From positions 1 through 36,840 of the forward strand of contig JALCMP010000020.1 in assembly GCA_022648545.1 (NCBI GenBank): 36,840 bases of DNA, read 5' to 3'. Numbering within the stretch: the stretch's first letter is position 1; each line of letters starts with the position of its first letter. The stretch is from Bacteroidales bacterium. GTDB lineage: Bacteria; Bacteroidota; Bacteroidia; Bacteroidales; UBA932. The notes under the pieces are model-generated. The model searched no databases. It had not been told where the DNA came from and worked only from the letters and a program-made list of their open reading frames with translations. The position numbers and the translations under genes are program-made. Of the stretch, positions 1 through 8,108 are shown piece after piece.

Positions 1-96
1 TGCTTTTTGGGAAGTGCTTTATCTGTAGTATTTTAGGATAATCGGGCAATCGCATCCTGACTCGTCCTAAAAAAGTTGGCACCAAAACGAGTAAAA

Positions 97-234
97 ATGG
101 GAACAACTATCAAAGAAAGGCAGGCAATTCTAAACCGGAAGATGTTGCATGAATATTTATTCGGAAAAACCCTTGAGACAATAAGCAAAAGATATGGAAT
201 AAAAAGTCGCAGAATAGAAACCATACTCAAGTAA
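97..234 (+). CDS. Small helix-turn-helix-like ORF, possible transposase remnant
   Basis: This 45-codon ORF runs from ATG at 97 to TAA at 232-234. The peptide is basic. Its second half, roughly residues 17-45, reads as two short helices around a turn (LETISKRYGIKSRRIETIL), as in homeodomain-like DNA-binding segments of transposases and small regulators. No catalytic domain follows, since the frame closes at once. The surrounding DNA is AT-rich and holds short inverted repeats: TTTTAGGA at 31-38 with TCCTAAAA at 65-72, and CTCGTCCT at 61-68 with AGGACGAG at 285-292. I infer a decayed insertion-sequence end or a very small regulator. I cannot name a family, and the ORF may be spurious. Confidence 0.3.
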   Translation: MGTTIKERQAILNRKMLHEYLFGKTLETISKRYGIKSRRIETILK

Positions 235-428
235 ATACCAGAGAATAAAAACATTATCTTAGAAAAAAGATGACAACCCATTTCAGGACGAGATACATCT
301 ACATCCTAATCCATTTTTAGAAGTATCGTCTTAAAATTGACAACTCAGTCCCCAAAAAATAGAAATAAGGGAATAACGGGGTTCGGGCAGGAAATTCCGT
401 CGGGGTGCTGAAGAGGTTGCAGCATAAG
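235..428. other. Non-coding AT-rich stretch downstream of the leu operon
   Basis: I see no credible gene here on either strand. It holds the right arm of a short inverted repeat (285-292) and a run near 339-355 (TTGACAACTCAG) that could be an insertion-sequence end, though I cannot confirm this. It lies beyond the leu terminator. Confidence 0.4.
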
Positions 429-430
429 AC

Positions 431-469
431 AAAAAATTCTTCCTAATTTGTGAAGAATCAGGAAGAATT
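431..469 (-). terminator. Intrinsic terminator of the leu operon
   Basis: Read on the minus strand, a perfect 10-bp stem (AATTCTTCCT with AGGAAGAATT; arms at 460-469 and 435-444) is followed at once by a run of T (complement of 431-436). It starts about 43 nt beyond the leuB stop codon. Stem plus U-tract in this orientation fits rho-independent termination of leuACDB transcription. Confidence 0.75.
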
Positions 470-512
470 GAGAAGTTTTGTAAAAACCCGGCCATCGGCA
501 CCGGCTGATATT

Positions 513-1577
513 TTATATGTTGGCGGCTATATATTCGCCTACTTGTTCGGTCGTACGCCCTTTGCCGTCTTCTGCAATTTCGGGTGTTACCATGTCTTTT
601 TCTATTGCCATGCTACATGCATTTCTTACGGCATCGGCTTCTTTCTTAAGCCCGAACGAGATATCGAGAAGCATTGCGGCGGAAAGAATGGTGGCAATAG
701 GATCGGCAATATGTTTGCCTTTCGCCTGCGGGAAGGATCCGTGGATAGGTTCGAACAGCGAAATTTCACTGCCTACGGAAGCTGACGGCAGCAGGCCTAT
801 GGACCCTGTTATGACGCTGGCCTCGTCGCTGAGTATATCTCCGAAAAGATTTTCGGTAAGAACGATATCAAAGAAACGCGGATCGGTAACGAGCTTCATG
901 GCGGCATTGTCCACAAACATGAAATCCAGCGTTACGGAAGAATATTCACGTTCATGAATGTCGGTAACCACTTCACGCCACAATCTGCTGGTTGCTATCA
1001 CATTTGCCTTGTCTACAAGGGTAACGTGATTCTTGCGTCCCTTTGCCAGTTCGAAAGCCTTGCGGGCAACCCTTTCTATTTCGCCCCTGCTGTAAATACA
1101 GGTATCAAAAGCCTTGTCGCCGCTTTCGGATCTTCCGCGCGGCTCGCCGAAATAAAGGCCACCCGTAAGTTCGCGGACTATTATCAAGCTGGCTCCTTTT
1201 ACGATCTCGTCCTTAAGAGGAGAACGGCCGGATAATTTATCGAAAGGTTCTATGGGGCGGAGGTTGGCAAAAAGACCGAGGCTTTTTCTCATTTTAAGAA
1301 GTCCCTGTTCCGGCCTTACCTTTGATTTTGGATTATTGTCATATTTGGGATCACCAATCGCGCCGAACAATACGGCATCGCTGTTTTTGCAAAGTTCATA
1401 TGTTTTTTGAGGGAACGGATCGCCGCACTCGTCTATTGCACAAGCACCTACAGACCCATATTCAAACGTAAATTCATGACCGTATTTGGATGCAACGCTT
1501 TTCAGCACACTCACGGCCTGTTCTATAATTTCCGGACCAATACCGTCGCCCGGAAGAACGGCTATTTTTTTCTTCAT
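513..1577 (-). CDS. leuB: 3-isopropylmalate dehydrogenase LeuB
   Basis: LeuB oxidises and decarboxylates 3-isopropylmalate to 2-oxoisocaproate with NAD+, the third step of leucine biosynthesis, in the cytoplasm. The 354-residue product has normal family length. It begins with the GDGIGPE motif (residues 10-16). It carries the substrate arginines R97, R107 and R135 (VRELTGG), the catalytic Tyr142 and Lys190, and the metal aspartates D223, D247 and D251 in the signature NLFGDILSDE (243-252). It is the last gene of leuA-leuC-leuD-leuB. The start is ATG at 1577, 49 nt after the leuD stop, with no clear Shine-Dalgarno, as is usual for this phylum. The operon terminator lies just beyond the stop. 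Confidence 0.97.
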   Translation of the reverse strand: MKKKIAVLPGDGIGPEIIEQAVSVLKSVASKYGHEFTFEYGSVGACAIDECGDPFPQKTYELCKNSDAVLFGAIGDPKYDNNPKSKVRPEQGLLKMRKSLGLFANLRPIEPFDKLSGRSPLKDEIVKGASLIIVRELTGGLYFGEPRGRSESGDKAFDTCIYSRGEIERVARKAFELAKGRKNHVTLVDKANVIATSRLWREVVTDIHEREYSSVTLDFMFVDNAAMKLVTDPRFFDIVLTENLFGDILSDEASVITGSIGLLPSASVGSEISLFEPIHGSFPQAKGKHIADPIATILSAAMLLDISFGLKKEADAVRNACSMAIEKDMVTPEIAEDGKGRTTEQVGEYIAANI

Positions 1578-1626
1578 TATTTTTTCTTTACAACATATAA
1601 TATCTTATAAAATCAGGCTATGGAAA

Positions 1627-2253
1627 TCAGATCCTCGCCTTTACCATATTGTTCTCCGGCCTGCGTTCAAACTCTTCCGTCAGTTTTCTGGTGGAAAGCA
1701 GGTAATCTATGTCCTGCAAACCGTTGAGAAGGCAATGTCTCTTATAATCGCTTATAGGAAAACTTTCCTTTGCGGAAGGCACCTTGTCCGAGACGATTTC
1801 AATGGTACGTTCAGTAAGATCCACCGACAGCTCCATATCAGGATCGGCCTTATGGACGGCAAATATCCGGGCGAGGAAATCCCTGCTGACCATTACAGGA
1901 AGAAGTCCGTTGTTTAGCGCATTATGATTAAAAATATCTGCGAAGAAACTCGAGACCACAACCCTGAATCCGTAGTCGCTTATAGCCCAGGCTGCATGTT
2001 CTCTGGAAGATCCGCATCCGAAATTATGGCCTCCGACCAGAATGGCGGAATCTTTGGGAGAAGAAGCGAATACATTCCCGTTCTTGGGAGATCCGTCGGT
2101 ATTATAACGCCAGTCCCTGAACATGGCTTCTCCGAATCCTTCCCTCGTGGTAGCCTTAAGATAACGGGCCGGAATTATCTGATCCGTATCTATGTTCTCG
2201 TCGGGAACACATACTACTCTCGATTTTATTTTGTTTAACTTTTCAAAAGGCAT
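1627..2253 (-). CDS. leuD: 3-isopropylmalate dehydratase small subunit LeuD
   Basis: LeuD is the small (swivel) subunit that pairs with LeuC to isomerise 2-isopropylmalate to 3-isopropylmalate through dehydration and rehydration. The product is 208 residues, close to the usual 195-205. It carries [13 protein letters not shown] (20-32) and the active-site loop GCGSSREHA (79-87). The frame is open upstream into leuC. I chose ATG at 2253 because it gives the family N-terminus (MPFEKL) and leaves a 35-nt gap after the leuC stop; the upstream extension would only be leuC sequence read in another frame. It is the third gene of the leu operon. Confidence 0.95.
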   Translation of the reverse strand: MPFEKLNKIKSRVVCVPDENIDTDQIIPARYLKATTREGFGEAMFRDWRYNTDGSPKNGNVFASSPKDSAILVGGHNFGCGSSREHAAWAISDYGFRVVVSSFFADIFNHNALNNGLLPVMVSRDFLARIFAVHKADPDMELSVDLTERTIEIVSDKVPSAKESFPISDYKRHCLLNGLQDIDYLLSTRKLTEEFERRPENNMVKARI

Positions 2254-2288
2254 ATCGTTAAAATTTTTAAGTTCTTTTTCATCTCGTT

Positions 2289-3680
2289 CTACAGGCTGCG
2301 CGGATCGGTTATCACACCTGTAACGGCCGCGGCTGCAGCAACCAAAGGACTGCAAAGTATACTTCTGGCACCCTGTCCCTGACGCCCCTTAAAGTTCCTG
2401 TTTGAGGTGGTCATGGAATATTTGCCTGCAGGAATCTTATCGTCATTCATGGCTAGACATGCAGAACATCCGGCCTGCCTTATTTCAAATCCCGCATCTT
2501 CAAGTATCTTGTCGAGCCCCTCCTCTCTTATTTTCTTCTCCACCTCGACGGATCCAGGAACAAGCCACGCAGTAATATCAGCAGCTTTTTTCTTTCCTTT
2601 TACAAACGAAGCAAATGCACGGAAATCTTCTATTCTTCCGTTCGTACAACTGCCCAGAAAAACATAATCTATCTTTTTTCCAAGCATATTTTCGCCTTCG
2701 GAAAAAGCCATATATTTTAAACCTTCCCTACCGGACTCGTCACATTCCGGAATTACTCCGGTAATTGCAACAGCTTTACCCGGATCGGTTCCGTAGGTTA
2801 CCATAGGTTCTATATCGGAAGCATCAAATTCCACTTCACGGTCGAAAACGGCATCGCTGTCGGAATACAATTCTTTCCAAACCTTTACGGCTGAACTTAT
2901 ATCGGACTCCGGATCTTTCAGCAATCCTGCAGGAGCGAACGGACGTCCCTCAACATACGAAAAAGTAATATCGTCAGGAGCAACCATGCCGAATCTCGCC
3001 CCCATTTCTATGCTCATGTTGCAAACTGTCATCCTGCCCTCCATGCTCATGCTGCGGAACACGTCTCCGGCATATTCCACGCTGTATCCTGTACCGCCGC
3101 TGGTTCCGAGCTTCGATATTATATATAATATCACATCCTTCGGCGTAACAAAATCGTTGAGCTTTCCGTTTACCGTAATCCTCATCTTAAGCGGACGTTC
3201 CTGAAGCAGCGTCTGTGTTGCAAGCACTTCCTCCACTTCGCTGGTTCCTATTCCGAATGCAATAGTACCGAAAGCCCCGTGAGTTGCAGTATGGCTGTCG
3301 CCGCAAACCATGGTAAGACCGGGAAGCGTAATTCCCTGTTCCGGAGCAAACACGTGAACTATTCCGTGTCCCGGATTACGCATATTGAAAAACCTCACGC
3401 CGTTTTCCCTGCAATTTGAACCGAGGACATCAACCGGAATCCTGCTGGAGGCATCCGCAATCGGCTTTTCCTGATTTAAAGTAGGAATATTATGATCGCA
3501 GGTTGCAAACGTTTTATTGGGACGGAATACTTTCAGCCCCCTTTCCTTAAGATTGGCAAAAGCCTGGGGCGAAGTAACCTCGTGAACCAGATGCCTGTCT
3601 ATATACAATTGATAAAATCCGTCGTCGAGCTTCTGCACCACGTGCGAATCCCAGATCTTGTCGAATAATGTTTTTCCCAT
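2289..3680 (-). CDS. leuC: 3-isopropylmalate dehydratase large subunit LeuC
   Basis: LeuC is the aconitase-family large subunit that holds the [4Fe-4S] cluster of isopropylmalate isomerase. The 463-residue product has the normal length for the bacterial LeuC type. The three cluster ligands are visible as C345 (FLGSCTNGR) and C405 and C408 ([10 protein letters not shown]). Other aconitase-family signatures are [12 protein letters not shown] (128-139) and [10 protein letters not shown] (425-434). It starts 2 nt after the leuA stop codon, so leuA and leuC are probably translationally coupled. LeuD follows as its partner. Confidence 0.97.
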   Translation of the reverse strand: MGKTLFDKIWDSHVVQKLDDGFYQLYIDRHLVHEVTSPQAFANLKERGLKVFRPNKTFATCDHNIPTLNQEKPIADASSRIPVDVLGSNCRENGVRFFNMRNPGHGIVHVFAPEQGITLPGLTMVCGDSHTATHGAFGTIAFGIGTSEVEEVLATQTLLQERPLKMRITVNGKLNDFVTPKDVILYIISKLGTSGGTGYSVEYAGDVFRSMSMEGRMTVCNMSIEMGARFGMVAPDDITFSYVEGRPFAPAGLLKDPESDISSAVKVWKELYSDSDAVFDREVEFDASDIEPMVTYGTDPGKAVAITGVIPECDESGREGLKYMAFSEGENMLGKKIDYVFLGSCTNGRIEDFRAFASFVKGKKKAADITAWLVPGSVEVEKKIREEGLDKILEDAGFEIRQAGCSACLAMNDDKIPAGKYSMTTSNRNFKGRQGQGARSILCSPLVAAAAAVTGVITDPRSL

Positions 3681-3682
3681 TT

Positions 3683-5206
3683 TTATATGAATTTTGAAAT
3701 AGCATCTATTAAAGCTTCGACCGAAGCGGTTACTATGTCGGTATTGGCCGAGAAACCATAGTAATAATTACCTCCATGCTCTATTTTTATATGCACCTTG
3801 CCAACATCGTCGCATCCTTTCGTAATGGCCTGCACCAGATATTCTTCCACTGCAATCTTGCGGTTTACAAGCTGTTTTACAGCCCTGAAAGAAGCATCAA
3901 CCGGGCCGTCTCCCGATGAAGTAGCCTGACAGATCTCTCCGTCTATATCGAGCTTTACTGTGGACATCGGCACCGAATTCTTTCCACATACCACCTGAAG
4001 ATACTTTAGCTGTATTTTCCTTACGGATTCAACCTTGCTGACTCCTACTATTATAAGAAGATCGTTATCGTTTATCTCCTTGTTTGTATCTGCAAGAAGA
4101 AGGAATTTCTTATACGCATCGTCGAGCTGCTCCTTCGTAAGATTGATTCCCATGTTCTTGTAATGGAAATTAAGGGCGGCACGCCCGCTCCTTGCAGAAA
4201 GGGAGATTGTGGATTCTGCAACGCCGACATCGGCCGGATCTATTATCTCGTAACTGCTCCTGTTCTTTAATACGCCGTCCTGGTGTATGCCTGACGAATG
4301 TGCAAAGGCGTTCCGTCCAACAATGGCCTTGTTGGCCTGAACCGGAGTATTCATGAGACTCTGCACCATTTGCGAAGTCTTCATTATCTTTTTGGTATTG
4401 ATATCGGTGTAAAAGTTATAATCGTTCCTGCACTTTATAGCCATAGCAACTTCTTCAAGCGCCGTATTTCCCGCCCTTTCGCCTATGCCGTCTATGGTAA
4501 CCTCGGCCTGACGGGCTCCGTTAAGTATGCCCGATATGGTATTTGCGGTAGCCATACCCAGATCGTTGTGGCAATGGACGGAAATTATAGCCTTATCTAT
4601 ATTCTGCACATTATCCATCAGATACTTGATCTTTGCTCCGTATTCCCACGGATTACAGTATCCAGTGGTATCCGGGATATTAACAACCGTTGCACCGGCC
4701 GCAATAACAGCTTCCACAACCCTTGCAAGATACTCGTTGTCGGTCCTACCCGCATCCTCGGCATAAAATTCCACGTCGTCTATGAACCTTCTGGCATATT
4801 TTACTGCTTTTACAGCCGTTGTAAGGATATCCTCGCGATTGGAATTGAATTTATACTTTATATGCTCGTCAGAAGTGCCTATCCCGGTATGGATCCTACC
4901 GCGCCGGGCAAAATGCAGTGCATCCGCGGCAACATCTATATCCTTTTCAACGGCTCTGGAGAGAGCACATATGACAGGTTTTTCAACAGCCTTGCATATT
5001 TCTGTAACGGAATTGAAATCTTCCGGACTCGAAACGGGAAAGCCGCATTCGATAACATCAACGTTCAAATCTTCAAGGGCCTTGGCCAATTCGATTTTTT
5101 CCACCGAATTTAACTGGCATCCCGGCGATTGCTCGCCATCCCTCAAGGTAGTATCAAAAATATATACCTTGTCGCCCCCGGTACTGGTTTTGGTTTTATT
5201 TTCCAT
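3683..5206 (-). CDS. leuA: 2-isopropylmalate synthase LeuA
   Basis: LeuA condenses acetyl-CoA with 2-oxoisovalerate, the first committed step of leucine synthesis. The 507-residue protein has the HMGL-like TIM barrel. D18 and R22 lie in [13 protein letters not shown] (17-29), and the metal histidines H211 and H213 lie in HCHND. The HMGL-family segment SSGIHQDGV spans 304-312. A C-terminal regulatory domain (about 370-507) normally binds leucine for feedback inhibition. The length and intact C-terminus suggest LeuA rather than homocitrate or citramalate synthase, and the leuCDB neighbours support this. The start is ATG at 5206, downstream of an attenuator, so both transcription and enzyme activity probably respond to leucine. 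Confidence 0.96.
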   Translation of the reverse strand: MENKTKTSTGGDKVYIFDTTLRDGEQSPGCQLNSVEKIELAKALEDLNVDVIECGFPVSSPEDFNSVTEICKAVEKPVICALSRAVEKDIDVAADALHFARRGRIHTGIGTSDEHIKYKFNSNREDILTTAVKAVKYARRFIDDVEFYAEDAGRTDNEYLARVVEAVIAAGATVVNIPDTTGYCNPWEYGAKIKYLMDNVQNIDKAIISVHCHNDLGMATANTISGILNGARQAEVTIDGIGERAGNTALEEVAMAIKCRNDYNFYTDINTKKIMKTSQMVQSLMNTPVQANKAIVGRNAFAHSSGIHQDGVLKNRSSYEIIDPADVGVAESTISLSARSGRAALNFHYKNMGINLTKEQLDDAYKKFLLLADTNKEINDNDLLIIVGVSKVESVRKIQLKYLQVVCGKNSVPMSTVKLDIDGEICQATSSGDGPVDASFRAVKQLVNRKIAVEEYLVQAITKGCDDVGKVHIKIEHGGNYYYGFSANTDIVTASVEALIDAISKFI

Positions 5207-5242
5207 TCTCTTTATTAATAACAGTCCTTAAACTTTTCAAAC

Positions 5243-5272
5243 AAAAAAGGCCGCCCTCTTCAGGCAGCCTTT
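5243..5272 (-). terminator. Attenuator terminator hairpin of the leu leader
   Basis: On the minus strand a 10-bp stem (AAAGGCTGCC with GGCGGCCTTT, one G-U pair, arms at 5263-5272 and 5246-5255) with a 7-nt loop is followed by six T. It lies between the leader peptide and leuA. The same bases on the plus strand would carry a C-A mismatch, so the hairpin is built for the minus-strand RNA. The 5' arm is also the partner of the proposed antiterminator at 5305-5314. Confidence 0.85.
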
Positions 5273-5304
5273 CTTTGTAATTTATTTTGATTATCATATA
5301 CGAC

Positions 5305-5314
5305 GAAAAACTGC
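5305..5314 (-). promoter_or_regulatory. Proposed antiterminator strand of the leu attenuator
   Basis: GCAGTTTTTC begins two bases after the leader-peptide stop codon. In RNA it can pair over 10 bp, with two G-U pairs, with GAAAGGCTGC (complement of 5264-5273), which is most of the 5' arm of the terminator. The two structures therefore exclude each other. A ribosome at the leader stop codon would cover this strand and let the terminator form. A ribosome stalled on the Leu codons upstream would leave it free. Confidence 0.65.
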
Positions 5315-5315
5315 G

Positions 5316-5375
5316 CTATTGGGTTTCAATATGCAGCAGGCACAGGAGAATCGAATATGACAATAATTCTTTCAT
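5316..5375 (-). CDS. leuL: Leucine operon leader peptide
   Basis: This 19-residue ORF (ATG at 5375, TAG at 5316-5318) encodes MKELLSYSILLCLLHIETQ. Six of its 19 residues are leucine, in three adjacent pairs, using TTA, TTG, CTC and three CTG codons. A purine-rich AAGGGG lies upstream of the ATG at ribosome-binding distance. It sits about 35 nt after the predicted transcription start, and the stop codon is directly followed by an antiterminator/terminator pair ahead of leuA. This is the textbook layout of ribosome-mediated attenuation: scarcity of charged tRNA-Leu stalls the ribosome and allows transcription into leuA. The ORF and hairpins are seen in the sequence; the regulation is inferred. 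Confidence 0.85.
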   Translation of the reverse strand: MKELLSYSILLCLLHIETQ

Positions 5376-5414
5376 ATAATTCTGCCCCTTAAAAGAGGCC
5401 CGTTTTAAACCTCA

Positions 5415-5445
5415 CAAAGGTAGAAAAATATATTTTAGATACAAA
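5415..5445 (-). promoter_or_regulatory. Promoter of the leu operon
   Basis: On the minus strand, TTTG (5445-5442), a 19-nt spacer and TACCTTTG (5422-5415) match the Bacteroidota promoter form exactly. The start of transcription should be near 5408-5411, giving a 5' leader of about 35 nt before leuL. Confidence 0.8.
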
Positions 5446-5446
5446 T

Positions 5447-5477
5447 TTTGCCAAATGAAAAATAAACCATACATTTG
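5447..5477 (+). promoter_or_regulatory. Promoter of rpsU
   Basis: TTTG at 5447-5450, a 19-nt spacer and TACATTTG at 5470-5477 match the Bacteroidota consensus exactly. Its -33 box is one base away from the -33 box of the divergent leu promoter (CAAA-T-TTTG at 5442-5450), so the two promoters face away from a shared centre. Confidence 0.8.
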
Positions 5478-5490
5478 CAGTCCCTAGATA

Positions 5491-5500
5491 AAAGGAGGTG
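5491..5500 (+). promoter_or_regulatory. Strong Shine-Dalgarno of rpsU
   Basis: AAAGGAGGTG ends 8 nt before the rpsU ATG and contains nine bases complementary to the usual 16S rRNA 3' end. Most genes in this window have no such site. In Bacteroidota the anti-SD is normally masked in the 30S subunit by proteins that include bS21, so a strong SD on the bS21 gene fits known autoregulation. Confidence 0.85.
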
Positions 5501-5508
5501 TATCGATT

Positions 5509-5703
5509 ATGATAATAGTACCTGTAAAAGAGGGTGAAAATATAGAAAAAGCCCTGAGAAAATTCAAGCGTAAATTCGACAAGACGGGAACGATAAGGCA
5601 ACTGCGCAACAGAAAAGCTTTCGTAAAGAAATCCGTTGCAAGAAGAACCGAAATCAAAAAAGCTATTTACGTAAAGCACCTTCAATTGGAAAACGAAGAA
5701 TAA
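5509..5703 (+). CDS. rpsU: 30S ribosomal protein bS21
   Basis: bS21 is a small basic protein of the 30S platform near the 16S rRNA 3' end. The 64-residue product has the family N-terminus (MIIVPVKEGENIEKALRKFK) and the Arg/Lys-rich helices typical of bS21. In Bacteroidota, bS21 helps hide the anti-Shine-Dalgarno, and the perfect SD in front of this gene suggests that ribosomes lacking bS21 translate it preferentially. That is known for Flavobacterium relatives and inferred here. It has its own promoter and a strong terminator, and it precedes a tyrosine recombinase and hpf, an arrangement I recall from other Bacteroidales. Confidence 0.97.
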   Translation: MIIVPVKEGENIEKALRKFKRKFDKTGTIRQLRNRKAFVKKSVARRTEIKKAIYVKHLQLENEE

Positions 5704-5736
5704 ACGTTCCGGAATTTTCCGGACTATATGTAAGTA

Positions 5737-5770
5737 AAAGGAGCGGATCGAAAGGTCCGCTCCTTTTTTT
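5737..5770 (+). terminator. Intrinsic terminator of rpsU
   Basis: A 13-bp stem (5737-5749 with 5754-5766, one G-T pair) is capped by a GAAA tetraloop and runs into a run of seven T (5764-5770). It begins 34 nt after the rpsU stop codon. It should end most rpsU transcripts and limit read-through into the recombinase gene. Confidence 0.9.
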
Positions 5771-5817
5771 CTTTCCGGTATTTTTTCTATTTTTATATTG
5801 ATTAAATAAAATAAAAA

Positions 5818-6792
5818 ATGCTCGAATACCCTTGCAGATTCCTCAAATATCTGGAGGTGGAAAAAAGATATTCCGAACGCACCGTTTCCCTATATAAGGA
5901 TGCGATCGAGAGATTTTACGCATATGCATACGATATTGAAAAACAGGTATTATGCAGCGATTCCGGGATTATCGGGAAAAAGGAACAGCTGGAAATTCTT
6001 ACTTCCAGGGAAATAAGGAATTTCATATCGTTCTCCATTGATTCGGGACTTAATTCCAGAAGCGTAAACATGATGCTCAGCGGCATCAGCAGTTATTGTA
6101 CATTTCTTGTAAAACACGGATACATAAAAGCGAATCCGGCAAAAGACGTAATACGTCCCAAAGAGAGTAAACGTCTTCCTGCTTTTTTTACGGAAGAAGC
6201 CATGAAAGCGTATGCAGAAGAACCGTTCCCGGAAGATTATGAAAATGCACGGAACAGAACCATGGTCCTTGCTCTTTACTGCACAGGCATAAGAAGAGCT
6301 GAACTTACCTCTCTTAAGATATCGGACTTCGACTTGTCGAGGCACATACTTAGGATTCTCGGCAAAGGGAACAAGGAGCGCGAAGTCCCGGTAATACCTT
6401 TCCTTTTTGATAAATTTTTGCTATATTTACATATAAGGAACGAGTTCCTTTCACATAGTAAAAACGAGCAGGAACACGTTGCAAGGCACATGCCGGAAAA
6501 CGAATCGTTCTTCCTTACGAATAAGGGGAACAGGCCTTACCTCAAATTCGTAAACGATATTGTAAAAAAAGAGTTGACTGGACGCAAGGGATTCGAAGGT
6601 AAAAAGACCCCGCATGTTCTGAGACATTCGCTGGCAACACATTTGCTTAACGAAGGAGCTGATTTAAACAGCATAAAGGAAATTCTCGGACATTCTTCAC
6701 TGGCAGCTACACAGGTCTACACCCACAATTCCTTCGAACAGTTAAAAAAAATATATTTAACCGCCCACCCAAGGGCCAAAAAAGGAGGATGA
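5818..6792 (+). CDS. xerC: XerC/D-type tyrosine recombinase
   Basis: This is a tyrosine site-specific recombinase, 324 residues, with an N-terminal SAM-like core-binding domain (about 5-105) and a C-terminal catalytic domain (about 120-315). The catalytic set is complete: R159 (TGIRRAEL), H266 and R269 (HVLRH), H292 (LGHSS) and the nucleophile Y301 (VYTH). Its position between rpsU and hpf points to a housekeeping Xer-type enzyme that resolves chromosome dimers at dif rather than a phage integrase. XerC and XerD cannot be told apart here, so the symbol is tentative. I see no consensus promoter between the rpsU terminator and the ATG at 5818. The stop codon ends 1 nt before the hpf ATG. Confidence 0.85.
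   Translation: MLEYPCRFLKYLEVEKRYSERTVSLYKDAIERFYAYAYDIEKQVLCSDSGIIGKKEQLEILTSREIRNFISFSIDSGLNSRSVNMMLSGISSYCTFLVKHGYIKANPAKDVIRPKESKRLPAFFTEEAMKAYAEEPFPEDYENARNRTMVLALYCTGIRRAELTSLKISDFDLSRHILRILGKGNKEREVPVIPFLFDKFLLYLHIRNEFLSHSKNEQEHVARHMPENESFFLTNKGNRPYLKFVNDIVKKELTGRKGFEGKKTPHVLRHSLATHLLNEGADLNSIKEILGHSSLAATQVYTHNSFEQLKKIYLTAHPRAKKGG
6781..6788 (+). promoter_or_regulatory. Strong Shine-Dalgarno of hpf
   Basis: AAAGGAGG lies within the last codons of the recombinase gene, 5 nt before the hpf ATG. This and the rpsU site are the two clear SD sequences I find in the window. Confidence 0.75.
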
Positions 6793-6793
6793 T

Positions 6794-7099
6794 ATGGAAA
6801 TTAGAATTCAATCCGTAAAATTCGACGCAGGTCAGAAACTTCTGGATTTCGTTAACAAGAAAGTGGAAAAAATCGAAAAGTTCCACGACGGAATCATAAA
6901 GGCGGAAGTAACCCTTTCGCTATTGCCGGACAACGCAAACAAGGAAGCTAAAATAAGGGTATTCATCCCGGGCAACGACGTTTTCGTAACGCGCAATGCA
7001 AAAACTTTTGAGGACGCAGTAGTTGACTGCGTTGCCGTCATAAAGGGACAATTGGTAAGAAAAAAGGAGAAGCAGTCGAAAAATAATATAACAGCTTAG
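6794..7099 (+). CDS. hpf: Ribosome hibernation promoting factor, short form
   Basis: HPF binds the decoding region of idle 30S subunits and promotes hibernating ribosomes in slow growth. The product is 101 residues, the short HPF/YfiA type without the C-terminal dimerisation domain of long HPF. It shows the expected beta-alpha-beta-beta-beta-alpha pattern, with the second amphipathic helix at about 72-92 and a Lys-rich tail. The ATG at 6794 follows the recombinase stop by 1 nt and is preceded by a strong SD. Co-location with rpsU and the shared SD feature suggest that translation of both is tuned by bS21 content. It converges with lplA, with 7 nt between the stops. Confidence 0.93.
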   Translation: MEIRIQSVKFDAGQKLLDFVNKKVEKIEKFHDGIIKAEVTLSLLPDNANKEAKIRVFIPGNDVFVTRNAKTFEDAVVDCVAVIKGQLVRKKEKQSKNNITA

Positions 7100-7106
7100 C
7101 TAAATA

Positions 7107-8090
7107 TCAAAAGAACATGCTCAGGAATTCGGTTCCGGTTATGTTCGCAAAATAAGAATTAATATCGGCCGCATCTATAATTCTCTTCAGGGACTCTTCA
7201 GAGTATTCCGAACCGATTATGGATGCGACTATTTTTTCAGTAGGTTCCGTAAAGAAATAATCTCCGCAAATTTTCAATTCTGAAATTTTCCCATGGCTCA
7301 CTGAAAAGGAAACTTCAAGAAAACCTCCACTAAATCTGGATATCCTGGAAAAACCATATGAGGGCGACTGTCCGTAATTCCATTCGCAGGTAGAATATTT
7401 GCTGCTGCGAAGTTCTTCTATGGCCTTGAGATCGGAATCGGAATATTCGTATGTGGTCATATCATATTTCCCTGATATGGATTTTCTAAGATATTCCTTA
7501 AAGTCAAGGGCGGACATAGGCTCGGATAAATAATTGGAAATATTAGTAACCCTGCTGCGGTTGGATTTTACGGCCTTTCCCATGAACTTTTCAGGACGGG
7601 TTTTAAGTGAACCCGATATATCTTCCATCGATGAGCTGAACAACAATGTGCCATGCTGAAGTATTCTTCCGTTTGATACGCATATTGCATTACCGGAAAA
7701 CTTACGACCCTCTATAAGCAGATCGTTGCGCCCTTCGAGATAAGCATTAACACCAAGCCCTCTTAAGGCTTCCAGTATGGGCCTTGTAAATCTTCTGAAC
7801 ATTGCGGAACTATCTTCACCTGTGCGCCGGCTTTCTATGAAGGTAAAATTAATATTCCCGAGATCGTGAAACACGGCTCCGCCTCCTGTCATACGCCTAA
7901 CGACCTTAACCCCGTGTTCCTTAACGAAATTGCGATCTATTTCCGCAAAAGCATTCTGGTATCTGCCTACTATTACGGCTTTTTCATTGCGCCATAAACG
8001 AAAAACGGGAACATCAAATTTTGTAAAAAGATATTCCTCGGCTGCAAGATTCCAATAAGGATCCGTAATATTATCTACGGTATAAATCAT
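7107..8090 (-). CDS. lplA: Lipoate-protein ligase A
   Basis: LplA activates free lipoate with ATP and attaches it to lysines of E2 and GcvH proteins. The 327-residue product has the catalytic domain with RRMTGGGAVFHDLGN (65-79) and the adenylate-binding GRKFSGNA (128-135) with Lys130. It also has the C-terminal accessory domain (about 240-327) needed for adenylation, so it looks like a complete ligase rather than a LipM-type transferase. It is the last gene of hpt-adk-obg-PAP2-lplA, 18 nt after the PAP2 gene. No lipoyl-domain gene is in the window. Confidence 0.92.
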   Translation of the reverse strand: MIYTVDNITDPYWNLAAEEYLFTKFDVPVFRLWRNEKAVIVGRYQNAFAEIDRNFVKEHGVKVVRRMTGGGAVFHDLGNINFTFIESRRTGEDSSAMFRRFTRPILEALRGLGVNAYLEGRNDLLIEGRKFSGNAICVSNGRILQHGTLLFSSSMEDISGSLKTRPEKFMGKAVKSNRSRVTNISNYLSEPMSALDFKEYLRKSISGKYDMTTYEYSDSDLKAIEELRSSKYSTCEWNYGQSPSYGFSRISRFSGGFLEVSFSVSHGKISELKICGDYFFTEPTEKIVASIIGSEYSEESLKRIIDAADINSYFANITGTEFLSMFF

Positions 8091-8108
8091 ACTAAGGTGT
8101 AAAAGAAA

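Noticed and set aside
450..957. Plus-strand ORFs over leuB, and similar long antisense ORFs elsewhere
   Set aside because: They are shadows of well-supported genes, with no recognisable domains and no promoters of their own.
2254..2355. N-terminal extension of leuD over leuC
   Set aside because: The residues come from leuC DNA read in another frame and match no LeuD; ATG at 2253 gives the family N-terminus.
3346..3358. CACGTG core in leuC (and others near 3636 and 31069) as a parS site
   Set aside because: Flanking bases do not continue the TGTTTCACGTGAAACA palindrome, so these look like chance hexamers inside coding sequence.
5818..6792. Recombinase as a mobile-element integrase
   Set aside because: It sits in the rpsU-hpf block with no attachment repeats or cargo genes, so a housekeeping Xer role is more likely.
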